This document shows positions 1 through 7,385 of a stretch of DNA of 21,448 nucleotides, piece by piece. This DNA comes from JBCCFX01 sp039029515 (GTDB lineage Bacteria; Planctomycetota; Phycisphaerae; Phycisphaerales; SM1A02): positions 1-21,448 of the forward strand of contig JBCCFX010000043.1 in the NCBI GenBank assembly GCA_039029515.1. The letters are read 5' to 3'. The position numbers were made by a program, and so were the translations under genes. Positions within the stretch are counted from its first letter, which is position 1. Each line of letters begins with the position of its first letter. The notes below the pieces were generated by a model. The model worked only from the letters and a program-made list of their open reading frames with translations. It was not told the DNA's origin and ran no database searches.

Positions 1-28
1 ACAAGCTTACCGGTCCGGGCACTCTTCG

Positions 29-57
29 TTGCTCGGCGGTAGGGCGAGGAATATAGT
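29..57 (+). promoter_or_regulatory. Candidate sigma70-type promoter for gcvP
   Basis: A TTGCTC hexamer (29-34) lies 17 bases before TATAGT (52-57), so the -35/-10 spacing is ideal although the -35 match is only three of six. Transcription would start near 64 and give a leader of roughly 95 bases. The first 28 bases hold no recognisable gene. I looked for the conserved core of a glycine riboswitch in 1-159 and did not find it. A TTGACA at 105-110 has no matching -10 box. Confidence 0.3.
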
Positions 58-128
58 GGGAACACCTTCTGCCTCACCGGTATTCGACCCAACATGCTAG
101 ACCGTTGACAGCACGAGCGTCGACCGCC

Positions 129-157
129 GGGGGCAGATCCTCCAAGGACCTCCCCCC
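129..157 (+). promoter_or_regulatory. Stem-loop directly before the gcvP start codon
   Basis: GGGGG (129-133) pairs with CCCCC (153-157), AG (135-136) with CT (150-151), and TCC (138-140) with GGA (146-148). The pairing is symmetric around position 143, with two single mismatches and a five-base loop. The stem ends two bases before the ATG at 160 and takes in the only Shine-Dalgarno-like bases (AAGGA, 144-148). It could therefore limit ribosome access, or it may mean that translation starts further in, at the ATG at 238. Confidence 0.4.
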
Positions 158-159
158 AG

Positions 160-3153
160 ATGACCTCTGATCGGACTGCGACCATCGAACCCCGCCCGAC
201 GAGCCCCGCATCCCTCTCTCCAGACCGTCCGATCGAGATGTCGGCGGACCGTCGCTGGGAATGTCTGGACCCATCGGATCGCTTCGTCGATCGCCACATC
301 GGACCGGATGATGATGAGATCCGCGCGATGCTCGATGTGATCGGCTGTCGCTCGCTGGATGAGCTGATCGATCAGGCGGTGCCGGCATCGATTCGACTGG
401 ATCGTCCGTTGCGTCTGCCGGCCGCGCAGACCGAGCAGGACGCGTTGGACGAGTTCCGATCGATCGCCCAGCGCAACACGGTGTTCCGTTCGTGTCTGGG
501 AATGGGGTACTTCGGCACCGTGACGCCGGCGGTGGTGTTGCGCAACGTGCTGGAGAACCCGGGTTGGTACACACAGTACACGCCGTATCAGGCGGAGATC
601 GCGCAGGGGCGACTCGAAGCGCTGTTGAACTTTCAGACGATGGTGAGTGATCTCACCGGTCTTCCCGTTGCGAACGCATCGTTGCTTGATGAAGCGACTG
701 CAGCCGCGGAAGCGATGACGATGTGTCTGCGCATCACGGGCGGCGAGCGCAAAGGACGTACGCGTTTTGTCGTCGCGGATGACTGTCACCCGCAGACGAT
801 TGCCGTCGTGCAGTCGCGCGCGAGCGTTATGGACGTGGAGATTGTCGTGGTGCCTGCTGCGGAGATTGCCACGACCGTGGACACCACGGCGGCTGGCGTA
901 CTCCTGCAGTATCCGGCGACGGACGGCGCGATTCGTGACTGGCGCGATGTGTCGAAGGCGACGCACGATGCTGGCGGCATGGTCGTGGTGGCAACGGATC
1001 TGCTGGCGCTGACGATGATCACGCCGCCGGGTGAGTGGGGCGCGGACATCGCGATCGGTTCCTCGCAGCGGTTCGGCGTCCCGATGGGTTACGGCGGTCC
1101 GCACGCGGCCTTCCTGTCCACCTATGAACAACACGTGCGAAAGATGCCAGGCCGGTTGATCGGCGTGTCGAAGGACATGCATGGTGATCAAGCGTATCGC
1201 ATGGCCATCCAGACGCGCGAACAGCACATCAAGCGTGAGCGCGCGACGAGCAACATCTGCACCGCGCAGGTGCTGTTGGCAATCATGGCATCGATGTACG
1301 GCGTCTATCACGGGCCGAAGGGACTACGTCGCATCGGGCAGCGTGTGCACGCCTACACAACGGCGCTGGTCAACGGCCTTCGCCGGCTCGATCAGGAAAT
1401 TCTGAACGAGAACTGGTTCGACACGATTCGATTCCGTCCGAATGGCGGCCTGTCGAACGCGATCATCGATGCCGCACGTGATCGGCGGATCAACCTGCGC
1501 GAGTTCGCCGATGGCACGATTGGCGTGTCGTTCGACGAGACGACGAATCGCGATCTCGTTCGTGATATCCTCGATGCAGTGGCTTCGGCGTGCGGTCGTG
1601 GCCCGGTCTCGACATCGGTCGATGATTTGCTGACGGGCGAGCCGATCGTGGATGCGCCGTTCGAGCGTTCATCAGACTTTATGACGCACGAGGTCTTCAA
1701 TCGTCATCACAGCGAGACGGAGATGCTTCGGTACATCGCGCGATTACAGTCGCGAGATCTGTCGCTGGCAGACAGCATGATTCCCCTGGGATCGTGCACG
1801 ATGAAGCTGAATGCGACAACTGAGATGATGCCAGTGACGTGGCCGGAGTTGGCGAACATGCATCCGTTCGCGCCGACGGAGCAGGCAACGGGCTACGCGG
1901 AGTTGTTCCGTCGTCTGGAGTCGGATCTGGCGGAGATCACGGGTTTCGCGGCAGTGTCATTGCAGCCGAACGCTGGTTCGCAGGGCGAGTATGCGGGGCT
2001 TCGCGCGATCCGCGCGTACCACGATGACCGTGGCGATACGCAGCGCACGGTGTGTCTGATTCCCGTGTCAGCGCACGGGACGAATCCCGCGAGTGCGATC
2101 GCATCAGGTTTCGATGTTGTGGCGATCAAGTGCAACGCGCATGGCGATGTGGACATCGACGATCTGCGCGAAAAGGCGGCGAAGCACGCCGATCGACTCG
2201 GCGCCCTGATGGTGACGTATCCATCCACGCACGGCGTGTTCGAGGAGGGCATTCGCGAGATCTGCGAGGTCGTGCATGAGCACGGTGGTCAGGTGTATCT
2301 CGACGGCGCGAACATGAACGCGATGGTCGGCTTGTGTCGACCGGGGGACTTCGGTGCGGATGTCTGTCACCTGAACCTGCACAAGACATTCTGCATTCCG
2401 CACGGTGGCGGTGGTCCCGGGATGGGTCCGATCGGTGTCGCGCCGCAGTTGGTTGACTATCTGCCGGGGCATCCGGTGACGTCGCCGGGGACAGCAGGTG
2501 AGAAGGCAATCGGTCCGGTGTCAGCGGCGCCGTGGGGCAGTCCGTTGATCCTGCCGATCTCCTATCTGTATATCGCGATGATGGGTGCGGATGGTCTGGC
2601 GCATGCGTCGAAGGTGTCGATCCTGAACGCAAACTATATGTTCAAGCGTCTGCACGGTCATTATGCCGAGTTGTACTCAGGTCGCAACGAGCGCGTTGCG
2701 CACGAATTCATCATTGATCTGCGTCCGTATGACAAGTCGGTCGGGATCAAGATCGATGATGTGGCAAAGCGATTGATGGATTTCGGATTCCATGCCCCGA
2801 CGATGTCGTGGCCGGAGCCCGGTACGCTGATGATCGAGCCGACGGAATCGGAATCGCAGGCGGAGATGGATCGGTACGTCGATGCGTTGATTGCGATCCG
2901 CGCGGAGATTGCGGCGATCGAAGCGGGTACATCGGATACGTCGGACAATCCGCTGAAGAACGCCCCGCACACGATGGCGGCGGTGTCCGCGGACGAGTGG
3001 ACGCATTCGTACTCACGCGAACAGGCGGCGTTCCCGGCGTCATGGTTGCGGGAGTCCAAGTTCTGGCCGCACGTCGGCCGTGTGGACAATCCGTACGGTG
3101 ACCGCAACCTGCACTGCACGTGTCCATCGGTGGATGAACTCGCGAGCGAGTAG
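160..3153 (+). CDS. gcvP: Glycine dehydrogenase (decarboxylating), glycine cleavage P-protein
   Basis: This PLP enzyme decarboxylates glycine and passes the aminomethyl group to the lipoyl arm of the H-protein in the cytoplasmic glycine cleavage system. The product is 997 residues, the single-chain form that fuses the two halves split as GcvPA/GcvPB in many bacteria. The N-terminal half starts at about residue 43 with the family's DRFVDRHIGP motif. The C-terminal half holds the PLP lysine, K742, in LNLHKTFCIPHGGGGPG, the family's glycine-rich signature. Relative to well-known P-proteins there are about 40 extra, proline-rich N-terminal residues, and an internal ATG at 238 (M27) is a possible alternative start. 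gcvT, gcvH and lpd are not in the window. The gene converges on the next one with only 9 bases between the stops and no visible terminator. Confidence 0.96.
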   Translation: MTSDRTATIEPRPTSPASLSPDRPIEMSADRRWECLDPSDRFVDRHIGPDDDEIRAMLDVIGCRSLDELIDQAVPASIRLDRPLRLPAAQTEQDALDEFRSIAQRNTVFRSCLGMGYFGTVTPAVVLRNVLENPGWYTQYTPYQAEIAQGRLEALLNFQTMVSDLTGLPVANASLLDEATAAAEAMTMCLRITGGERKGRTRFVVADDCHPQTIAVVQSRASVMDVEIVVVPAAEIATTVDTTAAGVLLQYPATDGAIRDWRDVSKATHDAGGMVVVATDLLALTMITPPGEWGADIAIGSSQRFGVPMGYGGPHAAFLSTYEQHVRKMPGRLIGVSKDMHGDQAYRMAIQTREQHIKRERATSNICTAQVLLAIMASMYGVYHGPKGLRRIGQRVHAYTTALVNGLRRLDQEILNENWFDTIRFRPNGGLSNAIIDAARDRRINLREFADGTIGVSFDETTNRDLVRDILDAVASACGRGPVSTSVDDLLTGEPIVDAPFERSSDFMTHEVFNRHHSETEMLRYIARLQSRDLSLADSMIPLGSCTMKLNATTEMMPVTWPELANMHPFAPTEQATGYAELFRRLESDLAEITGFAAVSLQPNAGSQGEYAGLRAIRAYHDDRGDTQRTVCLIPVSAHGTNPASAIASGFDVVAIKCNAHGDVDIDDLREKAAKHADRLGALMVTYPSTHGVFEEGIREICEVVHEHGGQVYLDGANMNAMVGLCRPGDFGADVCHLNLHKTFCIPHGGGGPGMGPIGVAPQLVDYLPGHPVTSPGTAGEKAIGPVSAAPWGSPLILPISYLYIAMMGADGLAHASKVSILNANYMFKRLHGHYAELYSGRNERVAHEFIIDLRPYDKSVGIKIDDVAKRLMDFGFHAPTMSWPEPGTLMIEPTESESQAEMDRYVDALIAIRAEIAAIEAGTSDTSDNPLKNAPHTMAAVSADEWTHSYSREQAAFPASWLRESKFWPHVGRVDNPYGDRNLHCTCPSVDELASE

Positions 3154-3162
3154 GTCGTCGGA

Positions 3163-4140
3163 TCACTTGTCGTTGAGTTCGTCGTACATGCTGCCAAGGC
3201 AGCCGGGCATCATGCGCTCAAATCCACGTGACGCGAAAACGTCGGGTGTCATGGCGCTGATGTCATCGCGCGTCTTGCCGGCGGCGATGGCATCACGCAC
3301 GGTATCGCGCAGCACATCGAAGTACTCGATCATCATGGGGATCGCTGAGCGATCGGTGATGTCGCCATGGCCTGGGATGACGATGGTGTCGGCATCGCAG
3401 TAATCCATGGCTTTGGCAAGGAACTGCTGCCAGAGCATGGTGTTTGCGCCGGCAGGGCGATCGATGAACGGATGCAGTTCATGGAACATCAGATCGCCCA
3501 TATGCAGGACGTTGTGCTCTTCGAGATAGATGATCGTGTCGTTGTCGGTGTGCCCGTTGTGCGCATGATGCAATTGCAGCGTCGCGTTGCCACGGTCGAG
3601 CGTCATGGCCTTTTCGTACGCGTGAGTCGCCGCGATGTTGCGCGGGTTCATGGCATCGAGTTGGTCCATGATCTTCGTGCGCTCATCACCTTCAGCGCGG
3701 CCGGCCATGCGCGCGAGCGCGGGTTTGATGCGATCGTCGATTGTGGCGGGGACGCGAGCGGCGAGATTCTGGTGGGCGATGATGTCGATGTGCGCAGGGC
3801 TGGATTGGAAGGCGAAGTTGCCGCCAACGTGATCGTAGTGGTGGTGGGTGTTGATGATGGTGAGATCATCCGTCTGCCCATCGAGCGTCGTACGGACCGT
3901 GTCGGCAAGTGCGTACGCGACGTCTGCGACCTTGGTGTCGATGAGCACCGGGCCGGCATCGGAGGTCATGAGCAATGAATTGCCGCCACCGCCGGTGATG
4001 GCCCAGACGTTCTCGCGGAGTTCGATGATCTGCAGGCCGGCATCCTGACGGCGTCGCGCCACCAGCGTCGGTGCGGGCATAAGGACTGCGGCGGCCGTGG
4101 CGAGGCAGAACTGGCGACGATTGACGGCGGCGATGGACAT
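3163..4140 (-). CDS. Tat-exported MBL-fold metallo-hydrolase
   Basis: A 325-residue metallo-beta-lactamase-fold protein, presumably a two-metal hydrolase. The zinc ligands are visible: H99-x-H101-x-D103-H104 in THHHYDHVGG, H197 in NGHTDND, D216 in HMGD and H258 in PGHGD. The N-terminus has a twin-arginine pattern (NRRQF, residues 7-11) followed by a hydrophobic stretch ending near LVA, so export in folded form is likely. The start at 4140 is preceded by AGGAG at good spacing. An upstream in-frame extension to 4884 runs antisense through the next gene and is rejected. The overall layout resembles SoxH/quinoprotein-relay MBL proteins rather than true beta-lactamases, but the substrate cannot be told. 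It is transcribed divergently from the Gfo/Idh/MocA gene. Confidence 0.88.
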   Translation of the reverse strand: MSIAAVNRRQFCLATAAAVLMPAPTLVARRRQDAGLQIIELRENVWAITGGGGNSLLMTSDAGPVLIDTKVADVAYALADTVRTTLDGQTDDLTIINTHHHYDHVGGNFAFQSSPAHIDIIAHQNLAARVPATIDDRIKPALARMAGRAEGDERTKIMDQLDAMNPRNIAATHAYEKAMTLDRGNATLQLHHAHNGHTDNDTIIYLEEHNVLHMGDLMFHELHPFIDRPAGANTMLWQQFLAKAMDYCDADTIVIPGHGDITDRSAIPMMIEYFDVLRDTVRDAIAAGKTRDDISAMTPDVFASRGFERMMPGCLGSMYDELNDK

Positions 4141-4162
4141 GGTGGTTCTCCTGAAGGCGGCT

Positions 4163-4168
4163 ATTGTA
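4163..4168 (-). promoter_or_regulatory. Candidate -10 box for the MBL-fold gene
   Basis: On the minus strand this reads TACAAT, five of six matches to the sigma70 -10 consensus, and lies 22 bases before the ATG. No convincing -35 box is present at 16-18 bases, and the inverted repeat at 4173-4192 occupies that space. Confidence 0.25.
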
Positions 4169-4172
4169 AGGT

Positions 4173-4192
4173 CATGCGCCGTTTGGCGCGTG
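4173..4192. repeat. Inverted repeat in the divergent intergenic region
   Basis: CATGCGCC and GGCGCGTG flank a GTTT centre. The arms pair over eight positions with one G-T wobble. A second short palindrome, GGCGTGCGCC (4196-4205), follows immediately. They sit between the divergent MBL-fold and oxidoreductase genes, where an operator would be expected. The GC-rich composition makes chance a real alternative. Confidence 0.3.
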
Positions 4193-4245
4193 TTCGGCGT
4201 GCGCCTAGACTCGCGTCGGTGGATTGCAGGAGGCGAAGCTCCACG

Positions 4246-5421
4246 ATGGCTCAACCGTTGCATGTGGCCTTGATCGGTTCGAAGTTCATGGGCAAAGCGC
4301 ATTCGAATGCGTGGCTGTGCGTGAATCGATTCTTCGAGCGATTGCCGGTGGCTGCGCAGATGCACATGGTGTGCGCGCGGGATGCGAAGGCGACCGGGGC
4401 GTTCGCATCGCGATGGGGTTGGACGCACGCGACGACTGACTTTCAGCGTGTGTTGGATGATGACGCAGTTGATCTCGTCGACATCTGCACGCCGAACCAC
4501 CTTCATGCCGAACAGTCGATCGCAGCGCTCGAAGCGGGCAAACACGTTGCGTGCGAGAAACCGCTTGCGGGCACACTCGATGATGCACGTGAGATGCGCG
4601 ATGCCGCGCGCAAGGCGAAGCGCCGCGGTGTCCGGACGAGCGTGTGGTTCAACTACCGACGATGTCCTGCGGTGGCGATGGCGCATCGCATGGTGGCGGA
4701 TGGCCGGCTCGGCACGATCTATCACGTTCGCGCGCAGTACCTTCAGGATTGGGGGCGACACGAGACGCCGATGTCGTGGCGGTATGACAAGTCGCTCGCG
4801 GGGAGCGGCGCGCACGGTGATCTCAACGCGCACATCATCGACATGGCTCGATTCATCACCGGCGATGAGATCGTCACGGTCCACGGCGCGGTGGATCGCA
4901 CGTTCATCCGGAATCGCGCGGTGGTCAACCCACGGACGGGACGACCGGGGAAGTCCTCGAAGCGTTCGACCGTGGATGATGCGCTGTTGTTTCTCGCATC
5001 GTTTCGTGGCGGTGCGGTGGGAAGCTTCGAAGCGGCACGGCTGGCGACAGGCAATCAGAATCGCAACACGATCGAAATCAACGGTGAACTGGGATCAATC
5101 TCCTTTGATTTCGAGCGGATGAATGAACTGATGTGGTGGGATGACACGCTGGAGCCGGCGCTGCAGGGTTGGAATCGGGTGTTGTGTACGACGCCGGGCG
5201 TGCATCCTTATGTGGAGGCGTACTGGCCACCGGCACATCTGATCGGGTATGAACACGGATTCGTGTCGCAGGCGTCGGACATACTGCTCGAACTGGGCGG
5301 CGAAGAGCCTGTGGTGACGTTGCCTGACTTCGATGATGCATACCAGACGCAGCGCGTGCTCGAGGCCGCGTTGATTGCAGCGAAGGAACACACGGCGATT
5401 GCGCTCAAGGACGTGAAGTGA
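4246..5421 (+). CDS. Gfo/Idh/MocA family oxidoreductase
   Basis: A predicted NAD(P)-dependent cytoplasmic dehydrogenase of 391 residues, probably acting on a sugar, inositol or related polyol; the substrate is not readable. The Rossmann start HVALIGSKFMGKAHSNAW (residues 6-23) shows a relaxed dinucleotide-binding motif. CTPNHLHAE (81-89) and the EKP motif with lysine K105 (VACEKPLAG) are family hallmarks. A GAHGDLNAHIIDMARF segment later in the protein corresponds to the C-terminal domain region with the family's catalytic histidine. An upstream in-frame ATG at 4174 would add 24 arginine-rich residues. I prefer 4246 because AGGAGG lies at 4228-4233, although the spacing is long (12 bases) and the site falls in a small GGAG/CTCC hairpin. 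The stop codon overlaps the next start by one base (TGATG), suggesting translational coupling. Confidence 0.88.
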   Translation: MAQPLHVALIGSKFMGKAHSNAWLCVNRFFERLPVAAQMHMVCARDAKATGAFASRWGWTHATTDFQRVLDDDAVDLVDICTPNHLHAEQSIAALEAGKHVACEKPLAGTLDDAREMRDAARKAKRRGVRTSVWFNYRRCPAVAMAHRMVADGRLGTIYHVRAQYLQDWGRHETPMSWRYDKSLAGSGAHGDLNAHIIDMARFITGDEIVTVHGAVDRTFIRNRAVVNPRTGRPGKSSKRSTVDDALLFLASFRGGAVGSFEAARLATGNQNRNTIEINGELGSISFDFERMNELMWWDDTLEPALQGWNRVLCTTPGVHPYVEAYWPPAHLIGYEHGFVSQASDILLELGGEEPVVTLPDFDDAYQTQRVLEAALIAAKEHTAIALKDVK

Positions 5422-5888
5422 TGCAACAGACGATGCCACAGCACGCGGCGGCGCGCGACAACGATTCGGGCTACGACATGTTCTTCATGATCGTGAGCGC
5501 GGTGCTGTTCGCGTACTTCGGGTTTTATCTGAATCTCCAGACGACGAATTCATCGGGGCAGACGGTGCCATTGTGGGTGTACTTCGCCTGGCTGATGCGC
5601 GGGGCGTGCATCGGGTTCGTGATCGCCATTGTGCTGAAGTTCATCGCGGGCGCGCTGGGTGATCTCGTGTACTTCATCATGGGGATTTTGTGTGGCGTGG
5701 GCCTGCTCGTCCTCGGTATCTGGGATGTTCGGGATACGACGTATATCGCTCCGCTGGTACCATTTTGGGCCTTTGTCTTTGCGGCGTGGAATCTGTGGGG
5801 TTCGGTCGCGGGTCTTCGAGCGATCATGGCACGACGACGGCGAACGCCGGCGCGGGATCGCTCGGTGCATGAGATGTACGACGGATGA
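5421..5888 (+). CDS. Four-helix integral membrane protein, unknown function
   Basis: I do not recognise a family. The 155-residue product has four hydrophobic segments at about residues 20-37, 52-74, 79-101 and 108-132. It starts with a short polar N-terminus and ends in a basic tail (MARRRRTPARDR) that should lie in the cytoplasm by the positive-inside rule. The gene starts at ATG 5421, overlapping the oxidoreductase stop by one base; the GTG at 5418 would only add one residue. It ends in an ATGA overlap with the next gene, so all three genes of 4246-6742 are probably translated together. Nothing in the sequence indicates transport, enzymatic or signalling residues. Confidence 0.75.
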   Translation: MQQTMPQHAAARDNDSGYDMFFMIVSAVLFAYFGFYLNLQTTNSSGQTVPLWVYFAWLMRGACIGFVIAIVLKFIAGALGDLVYFIMGILCGVGLLVLGIWDVRDTTYIAPLVPFWAFVFAAWNLWGSVAGLRAIMARRRRTPARDRSVHEMYDG

Positions 5889-6742
5889 ACATTCGGCGCG
5901 TCCTTCCATTCGTGGTGATTGTGGTCGTGCTCGGCGCGATGATGATGCTGGTGAATCGTCAGCGTCCGCGCGATCAGAGCCTGGAGCATCGTCCGCGTTC
6001 TGATCGGGCGAGCGCGTGGTTGACGGATCAGCTGCCGGCACAGTTTGAGTCGCGCACTGGCGTACCGTTGACATGGAATGCGCTGACGGTTGACACGCCG
6101 CATGAGGATGAACCGCATCGCACGATGTCGTCGGCCACGGCGACGGATGTCGTTGTCGGGGACGGACTGGCGTCGATTGAATCGCTGGTGATTCAATTTG
6201 ATGCGCCGCCGATGCCGGACAAGCGTTCGATTGTGACCTGGTTGCGAGGGACCGCGGATGTGTCGGAGCGTGGTGTGCCCGTGCGCATGGTTACGGCGTT
6301 GATGGCACTGTTGCGTTCGGAGGTTTCTCCCTGGTGGCGGCTGGATGCGATCATCCTCGACGGGACGTGGGAAGATCGCGCGTTCAATGCCACGATCACG
6401 CGAACCGACGGTCAGGGTACGCCGGTGTACAGCGTGGTGTGTCGCTTCGACGAAACTGCGGCGGAATTGAACGGTCGGTGGCGCGTGGTCGGTGACCAGA
6501 TTGCCGTTGAGCTGATGACGTTGGACGTGTCGGCGAACGATCCGATGTTTGACTTCGTGCCCGCATCGTGGCGGCCGGTGTCGGGCGATCGAGCGATGTA
6601 CACGGTGACCGGGCTGCTGGAAGCGGTGGAGGCGGATGTTGCCTCGGGCCTGCGGTGCGTGTGGCGAACGGTCAAAATGACCGCGCCGGGGATGACTCGA
6701 AGCGAGGTGCAGACGGTCGAGTTCACGCTGAACGCCCAATAA
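5885..6742 (+). CDS. Membrane-anchored exported protein, unknown function
   Basis: A 285-residue protein with one N-terminal hydrophobic helix (about residues 6-22, VLPFVVIVVVLGAMMML) after a short basic start (MNIRR). It is probably a signal anchor that leaves the rest on the outer face of the inner membrane. The remainder looks rich in beta strands and has no catalytic motif I can name. Stretches such as DAIILDGTWEDRAFNATI and AAELNGRWRVVGDQIAVE loosely recall repeats of AsmA/TamB-like envelope proteins, but this is weak and I do not assign it. Its ATG overlaps the stop of the four-helix membrane protein by four bases, so the two may work as a pair. A possible stem-loop lies 53 bases after the stop. 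Confidence 0.7.
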   Translation: MNIRRVLPFVVIVVVLGAMMMLVNRQRPRDQSLEHRPRSDRASAWLTDQLPAQFESRTGVPLTWNALTVDTPHEDEPHRTMSSATATDVVVGDGLASIESLVIQFDAPPMPDKRSIVTWLRGTADVSERGVPVRMVTALMALLRSEVSPWWRLDAIILDGTWEDRAFNATITRTDGQGTPVYSVVCRFDETAAELNGRWRVVGDQIAVELMTLDVSANDPMFDFVPASWRPVSGDRAMYTVTGLLEAVEADVASGLRCVWRTVKMTAPGMTRSEVQTVEFTLNAQ

Positions 6743-6794
6743 AACGCGCGAAAATCAGGTTGGGCGGCTGGAGACCGGCAGATGATCACAGTCA

Positions 6795-6810
6795 GGCGGG
6801 CGATCCCGCC
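6795..6810 (+). repeat. Perfect GC-rich stem-loop between genes
   Basis: GGCGGG (6795-6800) and CCCGCC (6805-6810) form a six-base-pair stem around CGAT. It lies in the 112-base gap between the anchored protein and the PilZ gene. No T-run follows, so it is not a classic intrinsic terminator. It could be a transcript-end structure or a leader element of the PilZ gene. Nothing else is evident in this gap. Confidence 0.35.
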
Positions 6811-6854
6811 GATATCTCATGGAGTCCTGTTCAGTTGAAGACCGTGAGGAATCC

Positions 6855-7343
6855 ATGTCTGAATCACATCATGAACCCGAATCGTCGTCGGACGGCAATG
6901 TCGACGCCATGATCGAAGCGGCGATCGAGGACGCTGAGAGCAACGCGCCGTCGTCAGAGCGTCGAGTGTCGCCTCGGTTGTCGTATGCGGCGATCGTGGT
7001 GATGGTGCCGCTGGCGCCTGATGGGAGTCAGCTCTCTCCGATCGTGGTACAGGCGCTCGACGTGTCGGTGCGCGGACTCCGACTCGATGCGGGGACGCGA
7101 TTCGAGGAAGGCATGACCGGTGCGGTGCAGTTGCTTCGACCGAATGGTCAACTCGCATTGATGGGATTCGTGGTCCGCAACTATCGTCCAGGCGACGGCG
7201 GCGAGCATCACATCGGTATCGAGTTCACGGCGCTGCCGGACGCGATGAAGAAGGAAGATTTCATCGACGAGAACGGGCGTCTGAAGGTGCTGCATCCGGC
7301 GTTGCTGGAGAATCATCAGGCGGGTGACAACGCAGCCGCATGA
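6855..7343 (+). CDS. Stand-alone PilZ domain protein (probable c-di-GMP receptor)
   Basis: This 162-residue cytoplasmic protein consists of an acidic, low-complexity N-terminus (residues 1-34), a PilZ domain (about 36-127) and a short tail. Both parts of the c-di-GMP binding signature are intact: R37-x-x-x-R41 (RVSPR) and D69-x-S71-x-x-G74 (DVSVRG). It therefore probably binds c-di-GMP and adjusts motility, surface or secretion functions through an unseen partner. The start at 6855 is supported by GAGGA five bases upstream; an in-frame start at 6819 lacks such support. The lysA start follows 42 bases after its stop, so the two may share a transcript, although a TACAAT at 7353-7358 might be a separate -10 box. 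Confidence 0.85.
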   Translation: MSESHHEPESSSDGNVDAMIEAAIEDAESNAPSSERRVSPRLSYAAIVVMVPLAPDGSQLSPIVVQALDVSVRGLRLDAGTRFEEGMTGAVQLLRPNGQLALMGFVVRNYRPGDGGEHHIGIEFTALPDAMKKEDFIDENGRLKVLHPALLENHQAGDNAAA

Positions 7344-7385
7344 TTCCGGCCGTACAATTGCGACGACACGTTGCAATGGACGACT

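Noticed and set aside
1..159. Glycine riboswitch upstream of gcvP
   Set aside because: Expected from gene function, but the conserved aptamer core sequences were not found on reading the leader.
97..1311. 404-codon open frame antisense to gcvP
   Set aside because: Arginine/histidine-rich translation with no domain character, lying wholly opposite a strongly supported gene; a result of GC-rich codon use.
4141..4884. N-terminal extension of the MBL-fold protein to an upstream start at 4884
   Set aside because: The extension runs opposite the oxidoreductase gene, while the start at 4140 has a good ribosome-binding site and a twin-arginine signal directly after it.
5525..6739. 404-codon open frame antisense to the two orphan membrane proteins
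   Set aside because: The plus-strand frames have start/stop overlaps and clear membrane segments; the antisense translation is His/Arg-rich without structure.
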